Part shown: one piece after another, positions 25,328-33,689 of the stretch
Layout of the letters: each line of letters begins with the position of its first letter
How positions within the stretch are numbered: the stretch's first letter is position 1
Origin: Ensifer sp. BR816
Lineage (GTDB): Bacteria; Pseudomonadota; Alphaproteobacteria; Rhizobiales; Rhizobiaceae
NCBI RefSeq assembly: GCF_000378985.1
Contig: NZ_KB905370.1
Span: forward strand, 4,113,342 to 4,177,341
Direction: 5' to 3'
DNA length: 64,000 nucleotides
Notes under the pieces: model-generated
What the model was told of the DNA's origin: nothing
What the model saw: only the letters and a program-made list of their open reading frames with translations
The model's database searches: none
Program-made: the position numbers and the translations under genes

Positions 25328-27967
25328 GTGCCCGAACAGATGTCAAACCGACCCGCCAGCCCCCTGCCCAGCGCGACTTACCGACTGCAATTTCGAAACG
25401 GGATGGATTTCGAAAAAGCCGCCGGCTTGATCCCGCATCTCGTCCGGCTCGGCATCTCCCACCTCTATGCCTCGCCGATATTTTCCGCGGTCGGCGGCTC
25501 CACGCACGGCTATGACATCGTCGACTTCAACGAGATCGATCCCGCTCTGGGTGGCCGCGACGGCTTTCTCCGGCTCGTCCGCGAACTGAAAGACCATGGG
25601 CTCGGGCTCATCCTGGACATCGTGCCGAACCACATGGCCGCGCATCTCGAAAACCGGTGGTGGCACAGCGTGGTCGAATGGGGCCTGTCGAGCGCATTTG
25701 CCCATCATTTCGACGTTGATTGGCGCGAGCCACTCACCCTGCCGTTCCTGGCCCGGAGCTTCGAGGAAGAGCTCGCGGCCGGCAACATAGAACTCACATT
25801 CGACCGAGACCGGACCTGCCTGGCCCTCGCCTATTATGACGCGCACTACCCGCTCAATCCGGCATCCTATTCCGCCGTCCTGGAGGGTTGCGACCCGGCC
25901 CTCGGAAAGCTTGCCGCCATCGCCAGAAAAGCGGAGGCGCGCGATGCGGCCCGGTTCCACGCCGAGATTGCCGCTTTCGTAGAGCCGCCCTCGGTCGCCG
26001 CGGCACTCGGCGAACATCTCCGGCGCGTCTCTACAGAGCCGTTCCTGGAGCGGCTTCACCGGATGCAATCCTGGCGGCTGGCAGGCTGGAAGACGGCGCG
26101 AAACGATCTCAGCTATCGGAGGTTCTTCGAGATAGCCGGTCTCATCGGGCTGCGCGTCGAAGACCCGGCCGTCTTCGAGGACACGCATAGACTTGTCCTC
26201 GATCTCGTCGAGGAAGGGCTGGTTGACGGGCTGCGCGTGGATCACATCGACGGGCTTGCCGACCCCGAAGAGTATCTTCATCGGCTGCGCGAGCGCGCCG
26301 GCGAACACACCTACATCATTGTCGAAAAAATCCTGGAGGCGAGCGAGCCGTTGCCGGAAGAATGGCCGGTAGACGGCAGCACCGGCTACGAGTTCGTCTC
26401 GGCGCTTGCCGACCATCTCTCCAACGAGGCTTCCGCCCTTTGGAGCGAAGGCTATCAAGCCGCGACGGAGATTGCCGTCACCGAATGCAAGCTGCAGGTG
26501 CTCAGCCACAATTTCAACGCGGAGGTCAAAAGGCTCGCCGGCCTTGCGGCACGCCTGCAGGACGATGCTGCCCCTGCGGCCGACAGCGAGCGCCTGGCCG
26601 AGGCCATCCGTCAGTCGATCGCGGCGATGCCGGTTTACAGGACCTATCTCAGCGACCGCGGCGCCAGCGCGCGCGACAGGCGGATGCTCGGCGAGATCGA
26701 GCTGAAGGCGCGCGCCGCAGCACCTAAGGTCGGCGCCGAGATCGCAATGATCGCAGCTCTGCTGAAGGCGAGTGACGCGCGTGCGTATCCGCCGGCGAGC
26801 GAATTCCGGACGCGCTTCCAGCAATTGAGCGGCGCCGTCATGGCCAAGGCGGTCGAGGATACCTACTTCTACCGCCGCGGCGACTATCTCGCGGCGAATG
26901 AGGTCGGTGCCGGACCAACATGGACCCCGGGCGGTATCGGCCGCTTCCATGAGAGGATGCGGGAGCGGGCCAGCAAGAAACCCGGCCTGTCGGCGACCTC
27001 GACCCATGACACGAAGCGCGGCGAGGACGCACGCGCCCGGCTTCATGTGATCAGCGAGGTGCCCGAACTCTGGGCCGCCGCAGTCGAACGCTGGCGCGAC
27101 ATCAATCGCCCGCACCGCCAGCCTGGAGCTGACGCGCCGGAGTCATCGGTCGAGCGGTTCCTCTATCAGAGCCTGCTCGGCGCCTGGCCCGTTGAACCCC
27201 TGCGCGACGACAACGATCGCTCCTCCTTGAGCGAGCGCATGGCAGCCTTTGCCGTGAAGGCGCTCCGCGAGGCCAAACAGAGGACAAGCTGGGACTTGCC
27301 GGACGAACGATACGAAGCTGCGGTCACCGGATTTCTGCGCGGCATTCTCGACGGGCGGAACCGGGCATTTCTCGACGACTTCGAGACAACCGCGGCCCCT
27401 TTCATCCTGGCCGGCCTGATCAACAGTCTTTCGCAAACACTGGTGAAACTCACCGCGCCGGGGATTCCGGATATCTATCAGGGCAGCGAGCGCCTCGATC
27501 TCTCGCTGGTCGACCCCGACAACCGCCGCGCGACGCTACCGCGACCCACCCTTTCCGAACTGCCGCAACAGCCGACGATCGCCGACTTCGAAGACTGCAA
27601 GCAGGCGCTGATCGGGCTTTGCCTGAACTATCGCCGCGGCAAAGGGGCGGATCTCCTTGCGAGCGGTGACTATCATCCCATGCGCCTGCAGGGGCCCGCC
27701 GCTCGCCACGCGGCCGCCTTCATGCGCCGCACGCAGAAGGCGCTTTCCATCACCGTGGTCCCGCGGCTTGTCTTCCGCCACGTCGACGGAACCCGCTTGT
27801 CCGTCCGTTCCGACCTTTGGCGCGGTACCTACCTCCTCTGGCCCGAAGACAGCACACGTCAGCGGTTGCGGAACCTCGCAACCGGCGAAACCATCGCGCC
27901 GCATCCCCGCATTCCGATCGGAGAGATCCTCCGCAACTTCCCGGTGGCGTTCCTCGTTGCGGAATGA
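25328..27967 (+). CDS. treY: Maltooligosyl trehalose synthase
   Basis: An 879-residue GH13 enzyme that turns the reducing end of a malto-oligosaccharide into a trehalose unit. The open frame runs further upstream, but the fold begins at SATYRLQFRNG. GTG 25328 has GGAAGG four bases before it; ATG 25340 is the alternative. Active-site segments are present: HGYDIVDFNEIDPALGG, LDIVPNHMA, GLRVDHIDGLADP with the nucleophile Asp, the acid/base Glu in IIVEKILEASE, and TSTHDTKRGEDARARL. Partner treZ and debranching treX are not in the window. The stop overlaps an AraC remnant. Confidence 0.9.
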   Translation: MPEQMSNRPASPLPSATYRLQFRNGMDFEKAAGLIPHLVRLGISHLYASPIFSAVGGSTHGYDIVDFNEIDPALGGRDGFLRLVRELKDHGLGLILDIVPNHMAAHLENRWWHSVVEWGLSSAFAHHFDVDWREPLTLPFLARSFEEELAAGNIELTFDRDRTCLALAYYDAHYPLNPASYSAVLEGCDPALGKLAAIARKAEARDAARFHAEIAAFVEPPSVAAALGEHLRRVSTEPFLERLHRMQSWRLAGWKTARNDLSYRRFFEIAGLIGLRVEDPAVFEDTHRLVLDLVEEGLVDGLRVDHIDGLADPEEYLHRLRERAGEHTYIIVEKILEASEPLPEEWPVDGSTGYEFVSALADHLSNEASALWSEGYQAATEIAVTECKLQVLSHNFNAEVKRLAGLAARLQDDAAPAADSERLAEAIRQSIAAMPVYRTYLSDRGASARDRRMLGEIELKARAAAPKVGAEIAMIAALLKASDARAYPPASEFRTRFQQLSGAVMAKAVEDTYFYRRGDYLAANEVGAGPTWTPGGIGRFHERMRERASKKPGLSATSTHDTKRGEDARARLHVISEVPELWAAAVERWRDINRPHRQPGADAPESSVERFLYQSLLGAWPVEPLRDDNDRSSLSERMAAFAVKALREAKQRTSWDLPDERYEAAVTGFLRGILDGRNRAFLDDFETTAAPFILAGLINSLSQTLVKLTAPGIPDIYQGSERLDLSLVDPDNRRATLPRPTLSELPQQPTIADFEDCKQALIGLCLNYRRGKGADLLASGDYHPMRLQGPAARHAAAFMRRTQKALSITVVPRLVFRHVDGTRLSVRSDLWRGTYLLWPEDSTRQRLRNLATGETIAPHPRIPIGEILRNFPVAFLVAE

Positions 27968-28122
27968 TGGCGGCGCGGCGGGAGCGATTTCCTCCGGACT
28001 ATGGCTCGGAGGCAGCTGTCAGCCGCACCTTCAAGCGCGTCATCGGCGTTCCGCCCAGCCATTATCGCGCCGCCGACGAGGCACCGGGTTTGAGCACCGG
28101 GGACCGAGCCTTAAATCCGTGA
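27967..28122 (+). pseudogene. Remnant of an AraC-family regulator, C-terminal helix-turn-helix only
   Basis: From the ATG overlapping the treY stop, a frame of 51 residues reads GSEAAVSRTFKRVIGVPPSHYR, the second helix-turn-helix of AraC/XylS proteins (S-E-A-A-x-S-R-x-F-K-R...G-x-P-P-x-x-Y-R). The first helix-turn-helix and ligand domain are missing, and upstream DNA codes for TreY in another frame. This is a truncated gene left by a deletion or rearrangement that joined the treY end to the regulator. It is unlikely to bind DNA on its own. Confidence 0.7.
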
Positions 28123-28149
28123 ACGAAAACACCCGGCATTGCTGCCGGG
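28123..28149 (-). terminator. Rho-independent terminator of the deoR-eryH-eryI operon
   Basis: CCCGGCA-TTGC-TGCCGGG (28132-28149) forms a 7-bp stem. On the minus strand it is followed by TGTTTTCG, a short T-rich run. It lies 55 bases past the rpiB-like stop. Confidence 0.65.
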
Positions 28150-28204
28150 CGTCAACGCCGCACCGCGCGCGGGAGGATCACGCGCAACGCGGAAATAGAA
28201 CTCT

Positions 28205-28642
28205 CTATTTGCCGGCGTCCAGGCGATCGATTGCCTGGACATTCCCGGCCGACGGGCCGTGCGGATCGAATTCGGCGGCAAGCCAGGTATCGACGATCGA
28301 TTTCGCCAGCTCCGGGCCAATGACCCGCGCGCCCATGGTGATGATCTGCGCGTTGTTGGACTTCGCCGCCCGCTCGGCCGAGTAGGTGTCGTGGGTGAGT
28401 GCCGCACGGATGCCGGGCACCTTGTTGGCGGAAATGCAGACGCCGATGCCGGTGCCGCAGATCAGGATGCCACGGTCGTTCTCGCCGGCCGTGATGGTCC
28501 TTGCGAGGCTCTCCGACAGGTCGGCGTAAAAGCCGGCCCGGCTCAGATCCTTGACCTCGACGTCGCTCCGGCCGGCGAGATGCGCGGCGATGACGTCGAG
28601 CAACGGTTTGCCTGCACTATCGGCGCCGATTGCGATTTTCAT
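28205..28642 (-). CDS. eryI: RpiB-family sugar-phosphate isomerase, probably EryI
   Basis: A 145-residue isomerase of the RpiB/LacAB family. ATG 28642 has GGAAGGA seven bases upstream. Marks include IAIGADSAG at the start, the catalytic Cys in [11 protein letters not shown], and [20 protein letters not shown]. In Brucella and rhizobia the RpiB paralogue next to a second triose-phosphate-isomerase paralogue and a DeoR gene is EryI, which converts D-3-tetrulose 4-phosphate to D-erythrose 4-phosphate. The same gene order here supports EryI over a housekeeping ribose-5-phosphate isomerase. It ends the three-gene unit. Confidence 0.78.
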   Translation of the reverse strand: MKIAIGADSAGKPLLDVIAAHLAGRSDVEVKDLSRAGFYADLSESLARTITAGENDRGILICGTGIGVCISANKVPGIRAALTHDTYSAERAAKSNNAQIITMGARVIGPELAKSIVDTWLAAEFDPHGPSAGNVQAIDRLDAGK

Positions 28643-28666
28643 GGGTGGTTCCTTCCGCATTTGTTC

Positions 28667-29431
28667 TCAGATCGCGCCGGCGACACGCTTCAGAATGTCG
28701 AGATAGCCGCCGACCTCCCAGGCGGAGCGACCGATGAAGAGGCCGTCGATATGGGGCTGGACGATCAGGTCCTCGCAGTTTTGCGGATTGACGCTGCCGC
28801 CATAGAGCACCGGAACGGCGACGCCGAGCGTGGCCTCGGCGATCTCGGCAATCCGCCTATGGCGGGCGTCGGCATAGCCGGCGGTCGCCGGGATGCCGTT
28901 GACGCCGATTGCCCAGACGGGCTCGTAGGCGAGCAGGATCGGCGCCCTTCTGGCGTCGCCGTCGAGGAGCGCGAACGCCCCTTCCACCTGACGCTTAAGG
29001 ACCGCATCCGCCTCGCCCGCCTCCCGCTCGGCGAGCGTCTCGCCAATGCAGATCAGCGGAATGAGACCATGCCTGACGGCGGCCGCCGTCTTGAGGCCGA
29101 CGGTGCGGTCGGTCTCGGCGAAATGTTCGCGACGCTCGCTGTGGCCAAGTTCGACCATATCGAGATCGCAATCCTTCAGCATCAACGGCGAGATCTCGCC
29201 GGTCCAGGCGCCGGCATCGTCCCAATGCATGTTCTGCGCGCCGATCTTGACGCTCGTCTGCTTCAGCCTCTCCTTCACCTGCCGGACGGCCGTAACGGGC
29301 GGAATGACGAAGCGCTGGATCCGCGGGTCGTGCGCCGCATCGGCCGCCGCCAAGCCCTCGGCAAAGGCCATGGCCTCCGGCAGCGACTTGTTCATCTTCC
29401 AGCTGGTGCCGACCCAGAGCCGCTTGCTCAT
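28667..29431 (-). CDS. eryH: Triose-phosphate-isomerase paralogue, probably EryH
   Basis: A 254-residue TIM barrel. The catalytic Lys is in WVGTSWKMNKS, the His in ELGHSERRE, and the Glu in AYEPVWAIG; the phosphate loop YGGSVNPQN is intact. The start overlaps the DeoR stop (ATGA). Housekeeping TpiA is usually encoded elsewhere. In Brucella the deoR-tpiA2-rpiB group is deoR-eryH-eryI, and EryH interconverts L- and D-3-tetrulose 4-phosphate in erythritol catabolism. The upstream eryABC genes are not in this window, so it must work with enzymes encoded elsewhere. Confidence 0.78.
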   Translation of the reverse strand: MSKRLWVGTSWKMNKSLPEAMAFAEGLAAADAAHDPRIQRFVIPPVTAVRQVKERLKQTSVKIGAQNMHWDDAGAWTGEISPLMLKDCDLDMVELGHSERREHFAETDRTVGLKTAAAVRHGLIPLICIGETLAEREAGEADAVLKRQVEGAFALLDGDARRAPILLAYEPVWAIGVNGIPATAGYADARHRRIAEIAEATLGVAVPVLYGGSVNPQNCEDLIVQPHIDGLFIGRSAWEVGGYLDILKRVAGAI

Positions 29432-30219
29432 GCGCCCTCTGCCATTTTCCGATCCTTGACCGTGATGAGCTTGACGCCGGCATCGCCGAGCGCCGCGGCA
29501 TCGCCTTCAGAAACCTCGTCGCCGGTCAGCACCGCATCGAAAGCATCGAGCCCGGTCAGGAAATGCAGGGCGGAGCGGCCGAACTTGGCGTGATCGACGA
29601 GCAGGTATTTGCGCGTCGCCGATTTCACCATCTGGCGCTTGGTCTGCACGACCTCCTGATCCTGATGGAACGCGCTGGCGCCCTCGATCGCGGAACTCGA
29701 CAGGAAGGCGACGTCGGCCCTCAGCGAGCGTAGCGCCTCCTCCGTGACAATACCGAAGAAGCCATTGAATTTCTTGCTGTACTGGCCGCCGAGCGAGATC
29801 AGGTTGATGCCAGGCGCACCCGACAGTTCGGCGATGACGCCGAGATTGTTGGTGATGACCGTGAGCGGGCGAATGTCCCTGAGGCAGGCGGCAAGCGCGC
29901 CGGCGGTGGAACTGTCGTCGATGATGATGCTCTGGCCCGGTTCGATCAGCGTCGCGGCGTGTTCGGCGATCCGTCGCTTCTCGGCCGTGGCAATCTTTTC
30001 CCGGTAGCGGAAATCACTTTCGAACTGCGGGCTCGACTGGATCGACGCGCCGCCATGGACCTTGCGCAACAGGCCAGTCTGCTCCAGGTCGTCGAGGTCG
30101 CGATGCACCGTCATCTTGCTGACGCCGAAGCGAACGGCAAGGTCTTCGACGGAGGCCGTGCCCGCCTCCATCAGCACGTCCATGATCGCCTGCCGCCTGT
30201 CTTCCGGTTTCACGGCCAT
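29428..30219 (-). CDS. DeoR-family transcriptional repressor
   Basis: A 263-residue regulator. The N-terminal winged helix reads RRQAIMDVLMEAGTASVEDLAVRFGVSKMTVHRDLDDLEQTGLL and so on, followed by a KVHGGA hinge. The C-terminal sugar-phosphate sensor domain has IIIDDSSTAGALAACL, TVITNNLGV and LLVDHAKFGRSA. It heads the operon with eryH and eryI and probably controls it through repeats at 30264-30333, with a tetrulose phosphate as inducer. Its stop overlaps the eryH start by four bases. Confidence 0.87.
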   Translation of the reverse strand: MAVKPEDRRQAIMDVLMEAGTASVEDLAVRFGVSKMTVHRDLDDLEQTGLLRKVHGGASIQSSPQFESDFRYREKIATAEKRRIAEHAATLIEPGQSIIIDDSSTAGALAACLRDIRPLTVITNNLGVIAELSGAPGINLISLGGQYSKKFNGFFGIVTEEALRSLRADVAFLSSSAIEGASAFHQDQEVVQTKRQMVKSATRKYLLVDHAKFGRSALHFLTGLDAFDAVLTGDEVSEGDAAALGDAGVKLITVKDRKMAEGA

Positions 30220-30263
30220 TGTCCTTCTCGGGCGGGGGCTGCTCCCCGCGCTCGATCACAAAC

Positions 30264-30333
30264 ATAACATGAAGATGTGATTTTTCAACTGTTATAATGA
30301 TATTTTGTTATAGTTTATTGTGATTTTCACGGA
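30264..30333 (-). promoter_or_regulatory. AT-rich promoter with repeated elements upstream of the DeoR gene
   Basis: TGTTATA occurs at 30290-30296 and 30306-30312, with the inverted form ATAACA at 30264-30269. A second pair, TGTGATTTTTCA near 30276 and TGTGATTTTCAC near 30320, frames them. DeoR-type repressors use such multiple short repeats. The repeats are seen directly; binding is inferred. The rest of the 30220-30683 gap holds the large inverted repeat listed separately and no gene. Confidence 0.5.
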
Positions 30334-30577
30334 ACATTGAAACCCGCGTCGGTATGGGGCTTCCACAAATTCCACCCCTTCGACGCGTCGAGGGGGCGCT
30401 CGGGCATGATGCCGTCATTCTTGCAGGCGGGCGTGTTTGGCGCTGTAAGGCGCGATCCGGCGGTGTTACCGAAATTGGGATCGCGCTTCGGCCGAGACGT
30501 ATCTCTGTCTGTGGAGCCCTGGAGGGAGCGGCCGAACTCAACGCGTCGAGCGCACGTGTCGTTAGCTTACGACTTGG

Positions 30578-30638
30578 GGTCGATCGATCGTGAGCGGCAA
30601 CCCCAGGGCAGAGCATTGTCGCTCACGATTGATCGGCC
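30578..30638. repeat. Large imperfect inverted repeat (19-bp stem)
   Basis: GGTCGATCGATCGTGAGCG (30578-30596) pairs with CGCTCACGATTGATCGGCC (30620-30638) through 17 Watson-Crick pairs and two G-T pairs, with a 23-base loop. It lies 46 bases downstream of the DUF3618 gene on the minus strand. There is no T tract, so it may be a stabilising 3' hairpin, a site for a dimeric protein, or a relic of a repeat element. Confidence 0.6.
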
Positions 30639-30683
30639 TTGCCTCGGTAGTCGTCGACCAAGGCAAGGCACGGCGGGGAACCA

Positions 30684-31658
30684 TTATTCCCGAAGCGTTT
30701 CGCGGACACGCTCCCTGGCGGCGTCGTGCGCTTCAAGCGCGGCATTGCCCGCCTTGTCCAACATCTCCTGCGCAGTCCCAATTGCCTCGCCGACAGCGGC
30801 GGTGGCCTTGTCGCTGAGCTTGCTGCGCAATTCATCCGCCGTCTCGCCGATGGCCTCGTCCTCGGCCTCGGTGTGGGGCAGCGCCGCCCCGATTGCCGCA
30901 CCGACGGCGAAGGCAAGCGCCCCGCCGACCAACGGCTGATCCCGGAAATGCTGGAGAATCATCGCATTCAGGCGCGCGCCCTGATCCTCGAGCGATCGCC
31001 CGGCGGACTGGACGTTGCCGGCAAGAGACTTGCCGGTTTCCGCAATGGAATCGGACATGCGGGTCGCCGAGTCGCTCACCTGCCGCCACGTCCTGGAGGC
31101 CCAACCGGAGGCTTCGTCGAACAGGGCCCCGGTCTCGTCCTGAATGTTCTCGATCTGCTTGCCGGCCGCGTCCGCAAAGCCACGATAAATCTTGCCGCCC
31201 TGGTCGACGAAGTGGCCGGCACGACGACCAGCGATATCCGTCATTGCCCGGAAGCGATTGCCGCTCTCATCGGCAAAATGACTGTAGCGCTCGCCGAAGC
31301 CCTCCTCGACCGGACCGGTCCGTTTCACGGCACCCGTCACGGTCGCAAGCGGATACTCGTCCGCGGCGTCGCCGGGCCCCGTAAATCGTGGCGCTCGCGA
31401 ACCCGGATTGGCGAGCAGCCAGGCGAGGCTCACGCCCATCAGCGCCACGGGGATCGGATTTGCCTTCAGTGCAACGCCCAGATTGCTCAGATATTCGGCG
31501 CCGCCGCTCGTCTTGGCATAGTCGAGCACCTCGTCCATCAATTGGCCCGGTGACATGCGTTCCTGGATGGCGTGGAGCTTCTCCTCGATCCGCTGCCGAT
31601 CGGCCTCGATCTCGCGCTGCAGCTCGGCGGCCGAATGCATGTGGGATAAATCGTTCAT
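30684..31658 (-). CDS. DUF3618 domain membrane-associated protein
   Basis: A 324-residue protein. The N-terminal 90 residues match DUF3618: AAELQREIEADRQRIEEKLHAIQERMSPGQLMDEVLDYAK, then one membrane helix around IPVALMGVSLAWLLA. The long C-terminal part is helical, with repeated charged segments, and another hydrophobic GALAFAVGAAIGAALP near residue 245. It is the third gene of a unit with a holin-like protein; the two overlap by ATGA. The family is linked in rhizobia to envelope and stress or nutrient-deprivation responses, but its molecular role is unknown. Confidence 0.72.
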   Translation of the reverse strand: MNDLSHMHSAAELQREIEADRQRIEEKLHAIQERMSPGQLMDEVLDYAKTSGGAEYLSNLGVALKANPIPVALMGVSLAWLLANPGSRAPRFTGPGDAADEYPLATVTGAVKRTGPVEEGFGERYSHFADESGNRFRAMTDIAGRRAGHFVDQGGKIYRGFADAAGKQIENIQDETGALFDEASGWASRTWRQVSDSATRMSDSIAETGKSLAGNVQSAGRSLEDQGARLNAMILQHFRDQPLVGGALAFAVGAAIGAALPHTEAEDEAIGETADELRSKLSDKATAAVGEAIGTAQEMLDKAGNAALEAHDAARERVRETLRE

Positions 31659-32074
31659 GGCATTCTCTCCTTCACGACGTCGAGGTCGCGCTGCACGGAG
31701 CTCGTCGTCCTGTCGAAATTGAGACTGTTGCTACGCAAGGTCGAAACGCTGCGCGAGATCATCGCCCAGGCGAGGAGCGCAACGATGACGCCGATGATGA
31801 CTGCCGACAGGGCATCGGCGTTTGGTTCGGTCAAGCCCCGTGCCACGAGAAAGGCCCCCAGCCCCTGGACCGCCGCACTCAACAGCACGCCAATGGCGCC
31901 GATTGCGAAGATCAATCCGACAAGAAGCGTCTCCAGACTGCCTACCGCCCGGTTGAAATTCTCGGACGCCTCGGCCTTGGCCAGATCTATTTCCTTTCGG
32001 AAAAGCCCGGATATGTCACCCACCAGTCCCGTCATCAGTTCCGACAGGGGGCGGTCGTCCCGATGGTTAGCCAT
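31655..32074 (-). CDS. Holin-like small membrane protein (phage holin 3-6 / DUF1469 type)
   Basis: A 139-residue protein with an amphipathic N terminus (RPLSELMTGLVGDISGLFRKEIDLAKAEASENF) and two central helices (VGLIFAIGAIGVLLSAAVQGL and ALSAVIIGVIVALLAWAMI regions). Despite the holin label these proteins are chromosomal, occur with DUF3618 proteins, and are thought to act in the envelope. No other phage gene is nearby. Its start overlaps the upstream gene by eight bases and its stop overlaps the next start. Confidence 0.72.
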   Translation of the reverse strand: MANHRDDRPLSELMTGLVGDISGLFRKEIDLAKAEASENFNRAVGSLETLLVGLIFAIGAIGVLLSAAVQGLGAFLVARGLTEPNADALSAVIIGVIVALLAWAMISRSVSTLRSNSLNFDRTTSSVQRDLDVVKERMP

Positions 32075-32675
32075 TGTGCCGGTCCTCCTCGAAATTCCAG
32101 GCGCCTTCGTCCGGTCGGGGACTTGCCGCTGGCGACGGAGAACCTGGTTGGGAAACCTGGCGCCTGCTGCGCCGGTGCGCCGAGGCGGTCAGGAAGCGAC
32201 TGGCAGCCAGGCCGGCGATCGCCGCCATGCCGAGGAAGGCAAGCGGCTGCTTGCGGCCGAAGTCCTCGGCCATTCCGGCTATGTCGCCGAGATTGCGACC
32301 CTCGATATCGCGCGCGAAGCCCTGGAGCGCGCTACCCATCTGCTTGGCATAGCGGCCCACGGTGCGTTGATCCGACTGTTCGAGTTCGGCGCCGACTTTC
32401 TCGAGGGCCGTTGCTACGCCGCCGACCTGTCGTGCGGCCAGGTTCTTCTCGTCTTCGACGGCGCGGCTGACCGCTTCCTTGGCTTGTTCCGTTTGCTCGT
32501 CGGCGAATTGCCGGAGCTCGTTCAGGTCCTCATGTACGGCTTGCTGCAGGGAACGGTCGTTGCCAACCTCCCCTCCCCGTGATCCAGCCTCAGGCTGGCT
32601 GCCGGCACTGACCGGCGTCGTTGCAGGCCAACCGGGTTGCTCACCGGGGCCGCGACCACCTATCTCATTGTTCAT
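32067..32675 (-). CDS. Helical envelope-associated protein of unknown function
   Basis: A 202-residue protein; ATG 32675 (MNNEIGGRGPGEQ) has GGGAGAAG six bases upstream. After a Gly/Pro-rich start comes a long coiled region (DLNELRQFADEQTEQAKEAV and onward), then one hydrophobic helix near residue 155 (KQPLAFLGMAAIAGLAASRFL), then a basic tail with Ser/Pro. It resembles rhizobial proteins annotated as nutrient-deprivation-induced. As the first gene of the holin/DUF3618 unit it probably acts with those proteins at the inner membrane. The function is not known. Confidence 0.6.
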   Translation of the reverse strand: MNNEIGGRGPGEQPGWPATTPVSAGSQPEAGSRGGEVGNDRSLQQAVHEDLNELRQFADEQTEQAKEAVSRAVEDEKNLAARQVGGVATALEKVGAELEQSDQRTVGRYAKQMGSALQGFARDIEGRNLGDIAGMAEDFGRKQPLAFLGMAAIAGLAASRFLTASAHRRSRRQVSQPGSPSPAASPRPDEGAWNFEEDRHNG

Positions 32676-32905
32676 CTTGGCTTCTCCCGTCGCGAAACGA
32701 CTGTTTATGTCATTTCCAACCAACCACTTGCGGCGTTGTTCCATTGCGGCCACGGAAGGTGCGGGGAATTGGAGGAGAGGCGGGAGAAAAATCGGAAACA
32801 GGGAACGCCGGAAGGCCTCCCGCCCTTCGAAGGAAGGACGGAACAGCTTCGTGCCGGCGAGGACAGACGGGCGCTTTTCGCCAGCAGCCCCGCTCTACTG
32901 CATGA

Positions 32906-32992
32906 TTTGCTTAAATCGGAATCGACTTAAGGAGCAGCATTCAAAGTGCTACAGCGACCTTGCGCGTCTGTCGAGACGCGCGGGCCGTAGGT
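32906..32992. repeat. Rhizobial palindromic intergenic repeat, copy B
   Basis: The segment has GATTTGCTTAAATCGGAATC, then GAGCAGCATTCAAAGTGCTA and a stem GCGCGTCT-GTCG-AGACGCGC (32962-32981). It is the most complete of the three related repeats. It lies just downstream of rpsU on the minus strand and may act as its 3' hairpin. Confidence 0.75.
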
Positions 32993-33003
32993 TCGAGCTC
33001 AGA

Positions 33004-33240
33004 TCAGCGTGCGCGGACTGCTTTTTTCGGCGCCGGCAGCAGGCCTTCGCGCTGCAGTTTCTTGCGCGCAAGCTTGCGGGTGCGGCGAACGGCCTCGGCC
33101 TTTTCGCGGGCACGTTTTTCGGACGGCTTTTCGTAGGCGCTGCGCATCTTCATTTCGCGGAAGACGCCTTCGCGTTGCATCTTCTTCTTGAGAACGCGGA
33201 GAGCCTGGTCGACGTTATTATCTCTGACGAGTACCTGCAA
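33004..33240 (-). CDS. rpsU: 30S ribosomal protein S21
   Basis: A 78-residue, very basic protein: [25 protein letters not shown], then [20 protein letters not shown], then a Lys/Arg-rich C-terminal half. This is the S21 family, which sits near the anti-Shine-Dalgarno region of 16S rRNA and helps translation initiation. Alphaproteobacteria often have more than one rpsU. This copy is near cspA and a conserved small protein, a linkage often seen in rhizobia. The repeat copy B follows its stop. Confidence 0.92.
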   Translation of the reverse strand: MQVLVRDNNVDQALRVLKKKMQREGVFREMKMRSAYEKPSEKRAREKAEAVRRTRKLARKKLQREGLLPAPKKAVRAR

Positions 33241-33360
33241 AGTATATCCTTTCCGTGTTGATGAGATCTGCTACATGTTTCCTTCGATCCGAAGCGACGG
33301 CGGAATTCGAAGCATCAGCCAACCTTGCCGGGCACGGCCTGGGCGCTGAGGGCAGTCATT

Positions 33361-33648
33361 TCACCTGGCCGTCCTGGTGCTCAAGGGTTTGAGCCAAGGC
33401 GTGCCGCTGACCATTGCCGCCGGACCGCGCTCACCGACGGGCAAGGCGGTTTCGGCAGAATCGATATCGTGTTCGAAGATGCGTCGTTCGAAGGTCTCGG
33501 TTCCGAACCGGATGCGGTACTGCGCTTCTCCATGTTCGGCTGCCGGAAGGATGCCGACGATGCGGCAGGTCCTGTCGGCGGCCAACGTCCGCATGAGGTC
33601 AGCCCTGAGGACGACCTTGTCGCCAACGCTGTAGGTGTTCCGGCTCAT
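33361..33648 (-). CDS. Small conserved protein near cspA and rpsU
   Basis: A 95-residue protein starting at ATG 33648 with AAGGAG seven bases upstream. It reads SVGDKVVLRADLMRTLAADR, then CRIVGILPAAEHGEAQYRIRF, then FERRIFEHDID. The alternation of short strands suggests a small beta-barrel, and the same pattern recurs in rhizobial proteins without a known role. It lies between the cspA terminator and rpsU. A role in translation or cold adaptation would be guesswork. Confidence 0.62.
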   Translation of the reverse strand: MSRNTYSVGDKVVLRADLMRTLAADRTCRIVGILPAAEHGEAQYRIRFGTETFERRIFEHDIDSAETALPVGERGPAAMVSGTPWLKPLSTRTAR

Positions 33649-33689
33649 TGCCATCTCCTTCGTCCGTGCCGCATGCAAGCGGCACAAGC

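Noticed and set aside
31655..32074. Prophage, because of a holin-like gene
   Set aside because: No other phage gene, integrase or attachment site is nearby, and the gene is part of a chromosomal DUF3618 operon.
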